Assembly: GCA_017477935.1 (NCBI GenBank)
Contig: JAFVIC010000065.1
Location: 1 to 64,000, forward strand
Source of the DNA: Akkermansia sp.
GTDB taxonomy: Bacteria > Verrucomicrobiota > Verrucomicrobiia > Verrucomicrobiales > Akkermansiaceae
Direction of reading: 5' to 3'
DNA length: 64,000 nucleotides
Below are positions 44,708-53,824 of the stretch, in pieces. The notes beneath the pieces are model-generated. The model had not been told where the DNA came from. It saw nothing but the letters and a program-made list of their open reading frames with translations, and did not search any database. The position numbers were made by a program, and so were the translations under genes. How positions within the stretch are numbered: position 1 is the stretch's first letter; each line of letters opens with the position of its first letter.

Positions 44708-47152
44708 ATGGGCAGCAGATTTTCAGACTCGAAACACAGGCGCACCACTCATCTGGCGACGGCAATCATAGCGGCAGGAACAATATGTAACGTTGGCGCT
44801 CAGGATGTTACCCCCCTTCCCTCCGACATTTTCGGCAAGCAATCACCGAGCGTCTCACCTACCGTTGATATTGCAGACCGCGCCATCAGCAGTGTGAGTC
44901 TCTCCATGGAACCGGAGATACCGGAGACTCTGAGCATCAACAATGAAGGAGGCGATATTCTTTACGACACAGAGAAACGCCAAATCACATACAAGAGCAA
45001 GGGAACACCTATCCGCATGCTGACCGACACCGGCCTGGAAGTCCTGAGCGGAGAAATGGTCGTCAACCTCGAGAAAAAGCAGGTAACACTCACCGGGCCA
45101 TTGACCGTATACCAGGGCGAAAGTCTGACCCAGGCCAAGAGCGGCAGCTATGACTGGTCAACATCAGTCATGACTGTGCAGGAGGTGAAATCAAAGGTTT
45201 CAGGCATCATCATCCGCGCTTCAAGTGTAGAGTACAAAAAGGACAAAGAAGGCAAAAGCTACATGCAGCTGCATGATGCCTACGCCTCAACCGATGATGC
45301 AGAAACCCCGGATACCTGGCTTGGTACGGGAGAAATGACAGTCTATCCCGGCGATTACGGCACCATATCGCGCATGAGCATTGCGAGCGGCAACTATGAC
45401 ATGCCGATTCCCGTGCTGGGGTGGTTCACCATTTCTCACTCGCTGAATCCGAAAGAGGGTTACTTGCCGGATGCAGGCGCAAAATCATCCTGGGGCAGCT
45501 TCCTGCTGAACCGTTATGGTTTCCTGTTGGGAAATCGGCGCGTCGAGAACAACATGCCGACATCCGACTACTTGCTCACAACCCATCTTGATTACCGCAC
45601 CCGCCGCGGTTTTGCCGTTGGTTTGGATTTTGAGGATTTGGAGCGATCGGCTGATAAGTTCCCCGTCGGCGCGCTGGAGACCTATTTTGCGTACGATGAG
45701 GCTCCCAATATCAACCCTACCAGCATAGAACGCCTGCCAACGAATCACAACCGCTACCGTATAGCGTACAAAGGGAAATGGCAATTACCCTTTGAGCAAA
45801 ACCGACCGGCTATCGAATGGTCAACCCTCGCGAACCTGGATATACTGAGCGATCGCTACATGCTGCGAGATTTCTATGAAGAACTCAGCGAAATTAACGA
45901 CAAACCGGATAATACGGTTCGCATGGTACGCCGCTCCAAGCTCAGCGAAACGATGCTGATGACACGTTTTGCGCCGAATGACTATTACTCAACAGACGAA
46001 CGAGCCGAGCTGTCGTATTACAAAGTTCGCTCATCCATCGGCAAGACAGGCATCACATACGAAACGTGGAACAGAGCCGGCATTATGCGGCAATACGTTC
46101 CTGCAGAAGATCGCGCTATTTACCGAAATGAGATAGAGAATCTGCGTGATCCTGAGGCTCGGGCTTATTACCAACGCCTGCTCAACACCAACACCTACGC
46201 CCGTATCAACAGCACCCACGAATTCTCAACCCATTTCAATGTGTTGCGTTTCCTCAACATCACTCCGAAAGCAGGTGTCGGTTATACCGGGTACTATGAT
46301 GTCGACGGGGTTGGTGCAAACAATCGATTCCTGGGTTACATAGGAGTAGATGCCAACATGAAGCTGCATAAGCACTACAGTTCGTTCAATGTTGAATCTA
46401 TGGGCTTCAAAGGGCTGACACACATCATCAAACCATACACAACCCTGTCACACTGCAATGTTTCTTCATCGAATGCACGGGTTCCGCGGGTAGACGTATG
46501 GTCCAACGAGTTCGGCACATCAACCAGTAATCCGATGAGCCTGGATTTGATGGGCTTTTCCGGGATTGACAGTTGGGGAACATGGAGCATATGGCGAATA
46601 GGTGTTGAAAACACCCTCAACACAACGGTCGACGGCTCTGCCCAGCAGATTTTCAAGTGGAATTTCTTTGTGGATTACAATGAAGAGAACCCGATGGATA
46701 CCAACAAGTTTTCCAGCTTGTATTCTTTGGTATCGTTCTCACCCACGAGAGATTTAAACATTTACTGCAACACCCAGACACCAACCTTTAACAACGGTGA
46801 TGGGTTCAGCGAATACAGTTGCGGGATAAGCTGGCAACCGCTGGCCGCTCTCGAAACAATCGTGGGCTATCGTTCTCTGAGAGATCACCCCATTCAGAAT
46901 AACGCCGAACAGGTATCCCTGCAAACCAACTTGCGCATCAACGAAAAATACTCACTGGCCTGCAAGTGGTATTTCGACATTGAAAACCGGTGCACCCCAA
47001 CACAGGAATACTCCATATTCAAAAAAAGCGGTGCCTGGTATATGGGGGCGACTCTGTTCCTGCGTGATAACGGCGGCAAGAAAGAAACCGGCTTCGGTCT
47101 GTCTTTCACCCTGGCCGAAACAGGCTCAGCACTTCCCATCAGCCTGTTCTGA
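44708..47152 (+). CDS. lptD: LPS-assembly protein LptD-like outer membrane protein
   Basis: 814 residues. A signal peptide ends near [11 protein letters not shown]. Residues about 70-220 form an OstA/LptA-like beta-jellyroll repeat ([40 protein letters not shown]). The rest is a large barrel with many alternating aromatic strands, ending in a terminal Phe (PISLF). This order is that of LptD, which inserts lipopolysaccharide into the outer leaflet. No LptE gene is adjacent. The upstream in-frame sequence back to 43052 runs antisense through pckG and is not part of the gene. Confidence 0.85.
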   Translation: MGSRFSDSKHRRTTHLATAIIAAGTICNVGAQDVTPLPSDIFGKQSPSVSPTVDIADRAISSVSLSMEPEIPETLSINNEGGDILYDTEKRQITYKSKGTPIRMLTDTGLEVLSGEMVVNLEKKQVTLTGPLTVYQGESLTQAKSGSYDWSTSVMTVQEVKSKVSGIIIRASSVEYKKDKEGKSYMQLHDAYASTDDAETPDTWLGTGEMTVYPGDYGTISRMSIASGNYDMPIPVLGWFTISHSLNPKEGYLPDAGAKSSWGSFLLNRYGFLLGNRRVENNMPTSDYLLTTHLDYRTRRGFAVGLDFEDLERSADKFPVGALETYFAYDEAPNINPTSIERLPTNHNRYRIAYKGKWQLPFEQNRPAIEWSTLANLDILSDRYMLRDFYEELSEINDKPDNTVRMVRRSKLSETMLMTRFAPNDYYSTDERAELSYYKVRSSIGKTGITYETWNRAGIMRQYVPAEDRAIYRNEIENLRDPEARAYYQRLLNTNTYARINSTHEFSTHFNVLRFLNITPKAGVGYTGYYDVDGVGANNRFLGYIGVDANMKLHKHYSSFNVESMGFKGLTHIIKPYTTLSHCNVSSSNARVPRVDVWSNEFGTSTSNPMSLDLMGFSGIDSWGTWSIWRIGVENTLNTTVDGSAQQIFKWNFFVDYNEENPMDTNKFSSLYSLVSFSPTRDLNIYCNTQTPTFNNGDGFSEYSCGISWQPLAALETIVGYRSLRDHPIQNNAEQVSLQTNLRINEKYSLACKWYFDIENRCTPTQEYSIFKKSGAWYMGATLFLRDNGGKKETGFGLSFTLAETGSALPISLF

Positions 47153-47184
47153 TTTGCCTCTTCACGCAACTGACCACACTTTCC

Positions 47185-47213
47185 GCCGTCAGCCCCAGCT
47201 GACGGCGCTTTTT
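47185..47213 (+). terminator. Terminator of lptD
   Basis: GCCGTCAGC (47185-47193) pairs with GCTGACGGC (47198-47206), CCCA loop, followed by GCTTTTTT. Confidence 0.85.
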
Positions 47214-47268
47214 TATTCCATTTTTGTCCGCCGCGAAAGAAAAATATAACGTAATACGAAATTTAGGC

Positions 47269-47297
47269 TTGCTATTTTCCAAAAAATAAGGCAGCAT
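47269..47297 (+). promoter_or_regulatory. Possible promoter of the NadE-like gene
   Basis: TTGCTA (47269-47274), 17-base spacer, CAGCAT (47292-47297); the leader to the ATG would be about 20 bases. Confidence 0.4.
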
Positions 47298-47323
47298 ATT
47301 CGCAACACATCACTCGATACACG

Positions 47324-48790
47324 ATGAGCACACATCTCAAAATCGGACTTATTCAGAGCAGCCCGGCAACGGCTGATTTCCCAAATAACCTGCGTCAGAT
47401 AGTGCAGGGCTACCGCGAATGCCTGGATCACGGGGCAGACCTGGTCGTGGCATCCGCATACGCCCTCTGCGGCGCAGAGCCGAAAGCTCTGGCGAGCCGA
47501 GCCTCATACCTGCGACAGAGCGAAGCTGCACTGGATAACCTGTCGCGCGAACTGGGGGACACGCCGCTGATACTGGCTGCATACACCCCCGTGTTTGAAG
47601 AAGATGACGAGTTTGTAGCACAGCTTGTGAGCTCGCAGGTAGGCGTACTGACGCCCATGCTGCTGGAAAACGGAGAAATCACCGAACTCTCAGAGCTGGA
47701 TACCGTAGAGATAAACGGTTGTTCGGTCTATGTGGACTTCAGCTCGGAAATTTCCCCGGGCCACGACACGAGCAAGCCCGAAGTCGAGGAGCTGGATTTA
47801 CTTATTCACCTGAGCACCGCCCCCTGGTATGCAGGAGCCGCAGCAGCTGAGGAAGACGAATACAAATGGCAGGCGCAGGATTGCGGCATACCGGTCATCT
47901 GCGTGCACCACGTGGGCACAGCCGATGGCAATATATACGCAGGCGGCTCCGCCGTGTACAGCCCCCAGGGCACAACCCTGGCCCGACTTCCCTTCTTCGA
48001 AAACTGCAATCGAGTCGTCACGCTCAACGCCCGCACACAGGCAAAAGCCCTGCCGACCGAGCAGGAGCTGCTGTGCCGGGCGCTGGAGCGCGGCATACGC
48101 GACACTGTACGCAGCAACGGTTACGGCGGCGTCAGCCTGAACCTGGACAGCCCGCACGCTGATTTGCTGGCAGCCATCTGCACCGAAGCCCTGGGCCGCT
48201 CAAATGTAGTAGGTATAACCGGCAACTCCGAATCACACATTGCAAAAGCCCTCAGAATCACCTGTCACCCCCTTCCCCTCGCCCCCCTTCAGGCACAGGC
48301 AGCAGAATGCCTGGGCGAAGCAAGCGAGGAGCTGAGTTCCCGCATAAGCGCAGTGCTGCAATTCACACTGGCCGAAAAGCGCGGGTTGATGCACCTGAGC
48401 GCCCTGACCCGCCGCGACCTGATGACCGGCAACTTCACCCTGTATGGTGAAAGCTGCGCTCACTTTGCCCCATTCGGCAACCTGTATGAAATGGATTTAT
48501 ACCTCCTGCGGAAATATCTGCATGAGAAGTACGCCGACCTGTTCGGGCCGCTGAAAGAGCCGAACTCGCCCGAAACCGATCGAATCATCCACGAACTGAC
48601 AGATTGCAATATCAGCGCGACCGCCTTGCTGCACGAGCGAATCAGCCCCTTCAGCGAGAACGACGTACGCATCATTCAGCGCAAAATCATCGCCTCTGCC
48701 CTCAAGCGCACACAGACACCGATGGTACTGCACGCCGACCGACCGTCTGAGCGGCACACCTTGCCGGTAGCGCACCGCATGAACGACTGA
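47324..48790 (+). CDS. NAD synthetase-like protein with both active sites degenerate
   Basis: 488 residues, co-linear with glutamine-dependent NAD synthetase: an N-terminal nitrilase-fold domain (KIGLIQSSPATADFPNNL, GGSAVYSPQGTTLAR) and a C-terminal synthetase domain ending in the family's MVLHADRPSERHTLPVAHRM segment. The key residues are missing. The amidase Glu (normally PEL) reads VASAYALCG at 42-50, no Cys stands where the nucleophile belongs (VYVDFSSEI, 135-143), the pyrophosphate loop SGGxDS reads S-L-N-L-D-S at 271-276, and the TTGNKSE motif reads ALTRRDLMTG. It is also shorter than the usual roughly 550 residues. It is probably a pseudoenzyme. It has not frameshifted, so it seems to be maintained. 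Confidence 0.72.
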   Translation: MSTHLKIGLIQSSPATADFPNNLRQIVQGYRECLDHGADLVVASAYALCGAEPKALASRASYLRQSEAALDNLSRELGDTPLILAAYTPVFEEDDEFVAQLVSSQVGVLTPMLLENGEITELSELDTVEINGCSVYVDFSSEISPGHDTSKPEVEELDLLIHLSTAPWYAGAAAAEEDEYKWQAQDCGIPVICVHHVGTADGNIYAGGSAVYSPQGTTLARLPFFENCNRVVTLNARTQAKALPTEQELLCRALERGIRDTVRSNGYGGVSLNLDSPHADLLAAICTEALGRSNVVGITGNSESHIAKALRITCHPLPLAPLQAQAAECLGEASEELSSRISAVLQFTLAEKRGLMHLSALTRRDLMTGNFTLYGESCAHFAPFGNLYEMDLYLLRKYLHEKYADLFGPLKEPNSPETDRIIHELTDCNISATALLHERISPFSENDVRIIQRKIIASALKRTQTPMVLHADRPSERHTLPVAHRMND

Positions 48791-48819
48791 ATACCTTTCC
48801 TCCCGGCAAAAAACAAATT

Positions 48820-48850
48820 GCCACCGATTGTCAGCCTGACAGTCGGTGGC
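48820..48850. terminator. Bidirectional hairpin between the NadE-like and HdeD genes
   Basis: A 14-bp stem with one T-G pair (48820-48833 with 48837-48850), GCC loop, between convergent genes. T-rich on the minus strand. Confidence 0.7.
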
Positions 48851-48874
48851 GATTTATCAATAAGGCATAGCGGT

Positions 48875-49420
48875 TCAGCCCTGCCCCTTCGGCTGTGGAG
48901 TGAGAGCGAGGAACAACAGCGACCACCCGGAAAATATCATCTCAACGGCAATCACCGTACCGATGAACCAGAGCGACGATTCCGGCCAGGTCCACAATAC
49001 CATACCGCCAAGCAGTATTGATACAGCTGCATTGAAAAAGCGCCAGGCGCTACCCTCCTCACGGCGCATGCCGAAAGCCACCAGCAATCGCAACACACCG
49101 CCTGTCAGCAGAGCCACACCGACAACAAGCGTGATAGCAAGCATGGAATCCGCCGTCTGTAACAGCAGCACAGCCCCCAGCACCAGAAAGATTACCGCAG
49201 ACAGCAGGCTCCACCATCGGCTGCCTGCCCGGGTAAACACATGAACAAGGTGCAGTAAGCCCAGTATAACAAAGACGAAACCGGCTACCCACACAGCCGA
49301 AGCCCCCAGCAAATACGGGAAACTCAGCATAGCAAAACCCAATATCAACTCCATGACGGCCAGCACGGCGGCTAACCAGGGGCTGCCTATCACACAATTT
49401 GAAGGACAATCAGAACTCAT
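48875..49420 (-). CDS. HdeD family (DUF308) membrane protein
   Basis: 181 residues with about six transmembrane helices arranged as DUF308 repeats, each with a small-residue-rich helix (VLAVMELILGFAMLSFPYLLG; AVIFLVLGAVLLLQ; AAVSILLGGMVLWTWPE). HdeD in E. coli is linked to acid resistance, but the biochemical role is unknown. Its start overlaps the SOD stop by 11 bases, so it is translated with it. This ties it to a stress-type operon (PP2C, SOD, HdeD). Confidence 0.82.
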   Translation of the reverse strand: MSSDCPSNCVIGSPWLAAVLAVMELILGFAMLSFPYLLGASAVWVAGFVFVILGLLHLVHVFTRAGSRWWSLLSAVIFLVLGAVLLLQTADSMLAITLVVGVALLTGGVLRLLVAFGMRREEGSAWRFFNAAVSILLGGMVLWTWPESSLWFIGTVIAVEMIFSGWSLLFLALTPQPKGQG

Positions 49421-50057
49421 GGCGCAGGAATTTCTCGTAGCGTTCACTCACAACCGGCCAGTTGATATGCTGCATGAAGGTATTGACATACCCCTTACGG
49501 TCGTTACTCCAGGTCAGGTAGTAGGCGTGTTCCCAGACATCGCATACCAATAGCGGGCAAAAGCCGGGTACGAGCACCTCGTGGTGTTTACAAATGCCGG
49601 TTATCATTAACCGCCTGCTGACAGGGTCAGTCCCCAGCACTGCCCAACCACTCCCCTGCACGGCAAGCGCTACGGCTGAAAAAATCTTCACAAAAGCCGC
49701 ATAGCCGCCGAAAGCCGTCTCGATAGCAAGAGCCAGTTCCCCCTCCGGGACATGCACTGCAGCTTTCGCCGTGAGGTTCTGCCAGTAGAGCGAGTGCAGA
49801 ATATGCCCGCCGAGGTTAAAAGCCAGGTTTCGGCAAGCATTCTCAGCATGAGCGGGACTGAGAGCCCCCTCACTGATTAGCTGCAGGGTTTCAAGTGCCG
49901 CGTTGGCCCCGGCCACATAGGCAGCGTGGTGTTTATCATGGTGCAGGTAGAGGGTTTCCGCGCAGATAAGAGGCTCAAGCGCTGATTCCCCATACGGCAA
50001 TGGCGGCAGTACATAGCGACCATCCGCATAGCCATTGAGTAGACAAGAACTGTTCAT
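49410..50057 (-). CDS. Superoxide dismutase, Fe/Mn family
   Basis: Detoxifies superoxide in the cytoplasm. 215 residues: AETLYLHHDKHHAAYV with the first metal His, GGHILHSLYWQNL with the second, and CDVWEHAYYLTW with the metal Asp and last His. The pattern does not by itself decide between Fe and Mn. The C-terminal residues overlap the HdeD start. For an Akkermansia-like anaerobe it would act during oxygen exposure in the mucus layer (inference). Confidence 0.93.
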   Translation of the reverse strand: MNSSCLLNGYADGRYVLPPLPYGESALEPLICAETLYLHHDKHHAAYVAGANAALETLQLISEGALSPAHAENACRNLAFNLGGHILHSLYWQNLTAKAAVHVPEGELALAIETAFGGYAAFVKIFSAVALAVQGSGWAVLGTDPVSRRLMITGICKHHEVLVPGFCPLLVCDVWEHAYYLTWSNDRKGYVNTFMQHINWPVVSERYEKFLRHEF

Positions 50058-50103
50058 AGCAGCGGATATGACACCCGACAACCTTCCGTTCATTCAATAT
50101 ATG

Positions 50104-50823
50104 TTACGGGCAATCCACGCTCACAATCGTCACGTTGTCTGCCGCCGGGTCCGCCAACCGGCGGCAGGATTCCACCAGACTCACCGCAGGATTTCCGCCG
50201 GGGGCATCAAGTATAGCACAAACCTCCGCCGTCAACACCGGCAGCAGCAACAATTCATCCGCCCCATCACTGGCAACCAACACACGGTCACCCGGCAGCA
50301 GGGGACAGGGTACAATCGGGGAATCAACCAGCGCCATTTCATCGCCCGTGAGCGCAGACCTGAGCTGGTGCCCTCGCTGCATAGCCTCCGTATGAGTCAT
50401 CGTGCCGGCCGCTACATATTCCAACAACACCGCGCGAAGGGAATGATCGGCATTCAGGCGCTGCAGGCGGCCATTGCGCCGCAACAGCAGCGGCGAATCC
50501 CCCACACTCACCCACCATATCACCCCGGCACAAATGAAAGCCGCTATCAACGTTGTACCGCCGGCCCCCCTCAGTTCTGCACCCACCGCCGCATTGGCAG
50601 CCCCAAGCGCCCCCAGCAGCCGCTCACGCGCAGGCAGCTCCGGCGTGGCGGTGAATACCGCCTCAAACTCACGCACAGCCACAGCCGAGGCCAGCGCACC
50701 GCCATGGTGACCGCCCATACCATCCGCCACCACGACCAGCAAGCCTTCCGGGTAATATTTCACACGGTAAGAGTCCTCTTGCTTATCACGGCAGCCAATC
50801 CACTGTGCAATACATGCTTTCAC
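50104..50823 (-). CDS. PP2C-type Ser/Thr protein phosphatase
   Basis: 239 residues, a bare PPM/PP2C catalytic domain: QEDSY, VADGMGGHHGG, AGGTTLIAAF, VSVGDSPLLLRRNG, ASDGADELL and the closing DNVTIV, which contain the metal-binding aspartates. It starts with GTG at 50823. An AGGAG lies 5 bases upstream, one of the few clear Shine-Dalgarno-like sequences in the window and the reason for this start. It may reverse the action of the Ser/Thr kinase at 14396-16375 (inference). It leads the PP2C-SOD-HdeD operon. Confidence 0.92.
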   Translation of the reverse strand: MKACIAQWIGCRDKQEDSYRVKYYPEGLLVVVADGMGGHHGGALASAVAVREFEAVFTATPELPARERLLGALGAANAAVGAELRGAGGTTLIAAFICAGVIWWVSVGDSPLLLRRNGRLQRLNADHSLRAVLLEYVAAGTMTHTEAMQRGHQLRSALTGDEMALVDSPIVPCPLLPGDRVLVASDGADELLLLPVLTAEVCAILDAPGGNPAVSLVESCRRLADPAADNVTIVSVDCP

Positions 50824-50952
50824 GTATACTCCTACCTATCATATACCGTCTCTCAGAGCAAGTATAAAACACACATGAACCCACAATTATGACAAAATCA
50901 CCCACAGGTTGACCGAAAGTTCAAATTATTTTGAAAACAGCGCTTTTGAAAC

Positions 50953-50982
50953 TTGCCAAAGCCCCATTGTTTATGATAAAAT
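50953..50982 (+). promoter_or_regulatory. Promoter of the SDR-like gene
   Basis: TTGCCA (50953-50958), 18-base spacer, TAAAAT (50977-50982). The ATG at 50973 lies inside it, which favours the start at 51018. Confidence 0.45.
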
Positions 50983-51017
50983 GCCCCGCAGGGAGTAACC
51001 AGAAAACGATTCAACTC

Positions 51018-51812
51018 ATGGCACACGATACGGCTTTCCTCGGCGCTAGCACCGTGCTCGGTCAGTACTGGACCAAACGGCGCTTCTTCGATTACCTCAT
51101 CAATAAAGACAACTTTCAGCTGACCTTCGGCAAATCCTTCCGCATGATGGTCTATCTGGACAACGCCGTGGCCAACGGAGCCGAAAACGTGCGGCAGGAT
51201 ATCGAGGCGGACACCCGCGCCACCAACTACCTGCTCAGCCACCTGGCCGACATCAAGCCCGAGTTCACCGTCTTCGTCACCACTTGCGACATGCTGGCGC
51301 ACGATGCGGACGAAAACACACCCACCCTCACGGAAAGCGACGATCCCTACGTACAGAACCGTATTAACCTGTACCGGGAACTCAACCGCCAATATGGCCG
51401 GGTGCTCAATGTGCACCTGCCCGAGATAGCCTCCACCAGCCACCGCGGCTTCAGCAAGCTCATCGACACCCTGCTCAACCCGCCGGCAGACGGCCCCCTG
51501 CCCCTGGCGCCGATGGAAATGCACCAGCTCTACTTCTCACAGCGCATTTTGGGCGATGTAGAGAAATGTATACCGCTGGGCATACCGGCCATTATACCGG
51601 CCATGCCGCCGCTCACCACCACCGAGATAACCGAAATCATCGCCCCGCAACTGCTTGACCGCCTGCCGGCCTTCACCCCGGAGCAGCCGATAGGGTCGCG
51701 GCGCAGTTCCATCCACTCCTTCCAGTGGCTCGACCCGAAAGACGGGCACCTGGTAACAAAGGAAGACCAGTTGGAACTGCTGAAGTTCTACTTCGCACCG
51801 GATTTCATGTAA
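51018..51812 (+). CDS. Uncharacterised protein, weakly SDR/epimerase-like
   Basis: 264 residues, soluble, no signal. The stretch DIEADTRATNYLLSHLADIKPEFTVF is reminiscent of the central part of extended short-chain dehydrogenases (D..TxNLL... FVfiST). The following TESDDP and YVQNR occupy the place of tE.dp and the YxxxK catalytic pair, but with Arg for Lys and no clear Rossmann GxxGxxG. So it is at best a degenerate epimerase-like fold. It lies 81 bases upstream of the dynamin-like gene, which has its own promoter. Function unknown. Confidence 0.45.
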   Translation: MAHDTAFLGASTVLGQYWTKRRFFDYLINKDNFQLTFGKSFRMMVYLDNAVANGAENVRQDIEADTRATNYLLSHLADIKPEFTVFVTTCDMLAHDADENTPTLTESDDPYVQNRINLYRELNRQYGRVLNVHLPEIASTSHRGFSKLIDTLLNPPADGPLPLAPMEMHQLYFSQRILGDVEKCIPLGIPAIIPAMPPLTTTEITEIIAPQLLDRLPAFTPEQPIGSRRSSIHSFQWLDPKDGHLVTKEDQLELLKFYFAPDFM

Positions 51813-51857
51813 CTACGGCCATCACACTGATTTCTGCGCTCATAACGTGCTTTTTGC

Positions 51858-51886
51858 TTGCGGGCAAACCACCTGGCGCGTATAAT
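51858..51886 (+). promoter_or_regulatory. Promoter of the dynamin-like gene
   Basis: TTGCGG (51858-51863), 17-base spacer, perfect TATAAT (51881-51886), then exactly 7 bases to the ATG at 51894. Confidence 0.75.
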
Positions 51887-51893
51887 AAATGCA

Positions 51894-53786
51894 ATGGAAG
51901 CACAGCTGAAGAACATCTGTCAGGAATCGCTCGAATTCAGCAAAAGACTCGCCGAGCTGGCAAAAGCCTCGCCCGAGTTGCGGCAACTCACAGCCCGCGG
52001 GGAGCGTGAAATTCAGCGCAGTCTGGCCCGATTCCGCTCGAACCTGCTGCTCATGGCCACCATCGGCTCGGTAAAGAGCGGCAAATCAACCCTCACCAAC
52101 TGCCTGGCGCACCGCAACCTCTGCGCCACCAAACTGGGTATCGAAACCACGCGCCTGCCCATGGTCATATTGGCCAGCGATGACGGCACCGAGCGCATGG
52201 AACTCTACTCACCGCTGGCAGCGGGCTCGCTGAGCGAGCAGGAGCTCTTTGAGCTGGTCATCGACTACCTGCGCAAAGTCGCGCCGGAAGATTTCGATGA
52301 AAAAGTCTCCATCGACCGCCGTAACATCAACCAGGCCAACCTCGATGCCTGGGCTCAGGGCCACACCGGTGCAGGTTGTGCAGCCATATTCCTGGTAGAA
52401 CCGGAGGCTCGACTGCTGCAGGCAGGTATCGGCATAGTCGACATGCCGGGCATGGATGGGCTGACCTCAAACTGGCACGATGAAAAACTGCACGAGTGGA
52501 TGAACGAGAATGCGGACTACTTCCTGCTGGTGCAAAGTTCCTTCGCCGCGCTCACACCTGACACGCGTGACTACCTGCGCACCGCCATGGAGCGCTCGCA
52601 GCGCCCCATCCGCGTGGTGCAAAACCGTATTGAGGCCCAGCACTGGCTCTCACCCGATGAGCAGCAGCAGCAGCAGGAAAAGCAGCAGTACAATACCCAG
52701 CGCCAGATGAGCGACTTCATTCGCAAAGTTATCCCCGGCAGCTGGGTGAACGCCGGCCTGGCCTGGTGGCAGCACGAAAACAAATTCCGCCCCACCCCGC
52801 CCGAGCACGATATCACTGCCGCCATGGAGCGGGACTCCCACCTCAGCTCACTGGAAGAAGAGATACTGGCCGACCTGCGCAACCCGGAAGCGACCCTTCG
52901 CCGCAACTCCGCAGACTACCTGCTCAAAACCCTCGAAGGTATCGACACCCGACTCAAAGACTTCATACAGAAGAGCCAGAACCACATCTCACACATCCAC
53001 TCCATTCAAGCGGCCATACGCAAGCTGATGGACGCGGCACGCCTGCGCGAAGCCGTGGAGAGCAATAACCTGCATGAAGGGCGTATACGCTGCGGGTACC
53101 TGGCAGACCAGGCTCGCCAAACCCTCTACACCCGGCTCGATGCCATACTCGACCTCGCAGTCGAAGGCTATTTCCATGAGGATTGGATGAGCACCGACAT
53201 GCCCGCCCAGGAACTCAACGCCGCCCGCACCAAAGCCGAAAACGACCTGGGCGACCTGATGGCCGAACAGGAAACCCATATTCTCGCACCGGCCAAAATC
53301 TGCGAACTCACCGAACTGGAGCAGGAAAAACTGCAGGCCTGTGCCGACACTCTGCAACGCCGCACGGTGGATGAGATACGCAAAGACTATGTGAAAGCCG
53401 TGCTCAACGCATGGAAAGACGTCGAGCTGGACTGCAGCCCCGTGCCGCTGGGTGAGCTGAAAGAAACAGCCTTCATGGGCATGATTAACCGCCGATGCAG
53501 TTACAACGAAACCGCACCGAAATGGCGCCGAGCCGGGCGCGAGGTGATAGGTACGCGCCTGGAAACCTGGAAACGCCGCGTGGGAGAAGCGCTCGACATG
53601 TTCGTTTCCGCCCGCGTGAATGCGCTCGAAAACATCCTCACCGCTGAGCTGGCTGCCTATGAGCAATCTGAGCAGACCGGCCGCAGCATAGCGGCAGCCG
53701 AGCAAGATATTGAGCTCTGCCATGCCGCCCGTAAGTTGCTGGCCCCCACCCTTCTGCAGGCCCGCCGCCACAAAGCCTCTCAATAA
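51894..53786 (+). CDS. Bacterial dynamin-like GTPase
   Basis: 630 residues. GTPase core: P-loop GSVKSGKS (58-65), switch I Thr in GIETTRLP (83-90), DMPG (183-186), and a QNRIE segment at the NKxD position that is atypical (Asp replaced by Glu). After it come long helical stretches (about 300-620, for example LLKTLEGIDTRLKDFIQKSQNHI) as in dynamin stalks. No transmembrane helix is evident, so membrane contact would be peripheral. Bacterial dynamins remodel membranes or act in phage defence and stress; the context does not decide. It starts leaderless at 51894. Confidence 0.78.
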   Translation: MEAQLKNICQESLEFSKRLAELAKASPELRQLTARGEREIQRSLARFRSNLLLMATIGSVKSGKSTLTNCLAHRNLCATKLGIETTRLPMVILASDDGTERMELYSPLAAGSLSEQELFELVIDYLRKVAPEDFDEKVSIDRRNINQANLDAWAQGHTGAGCAAIFLVEPEARLLQAGIGIVDMPGMDGLTSNWHDEKLHEWMNENADYFLLVQSSFAALTPDTRDYLRTAMERSQRPIRVVQNRIEAQHWLSPDEQQQQQEKQQYNTQRQMSDFIRKVIPGSWVNAGLAWWQHENKFRPTPPEHDITAAMERDSHLSSLEEEILADLRNPEATLRRNSADYLLKTLEGIDTRLKDFIQKSQNHISHIHSIQAAIRKLMDAARLREAVESNNLHEGRIRCGYLADQARQTLYTRLDAILDLAVEGYFHEDWMSTDMPAQELNAARTKAENDLGDLMAEQETHILAPAKICELTELEQEKLQACADTLQRRTVDEIRKDYVKAVLNAWKDVELDCSPVPLGELKETAFMGMINRRCSYNETAPKWRRAGREVIGTRLETWKRRVGEALDMFVSARVNALENILTAELAAYEQSEQTGRSIAAAEQDIELCHAARKLLAPTLLQARRHKASQ

Positions 53787-53824
53787 CATTTTATACGCAA
53801 ACAGATACTATGGAACCGTACAGC

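Noticed and set aside
50981-50998. Five-codon leader-peptide-like frame (ATG CCC CGC AGG GAG TAA) before the SDR-like gene
   Set aside because: It overlaps the -10 box, so its start would not be transcribed in full; no attenuator hairpin follows.
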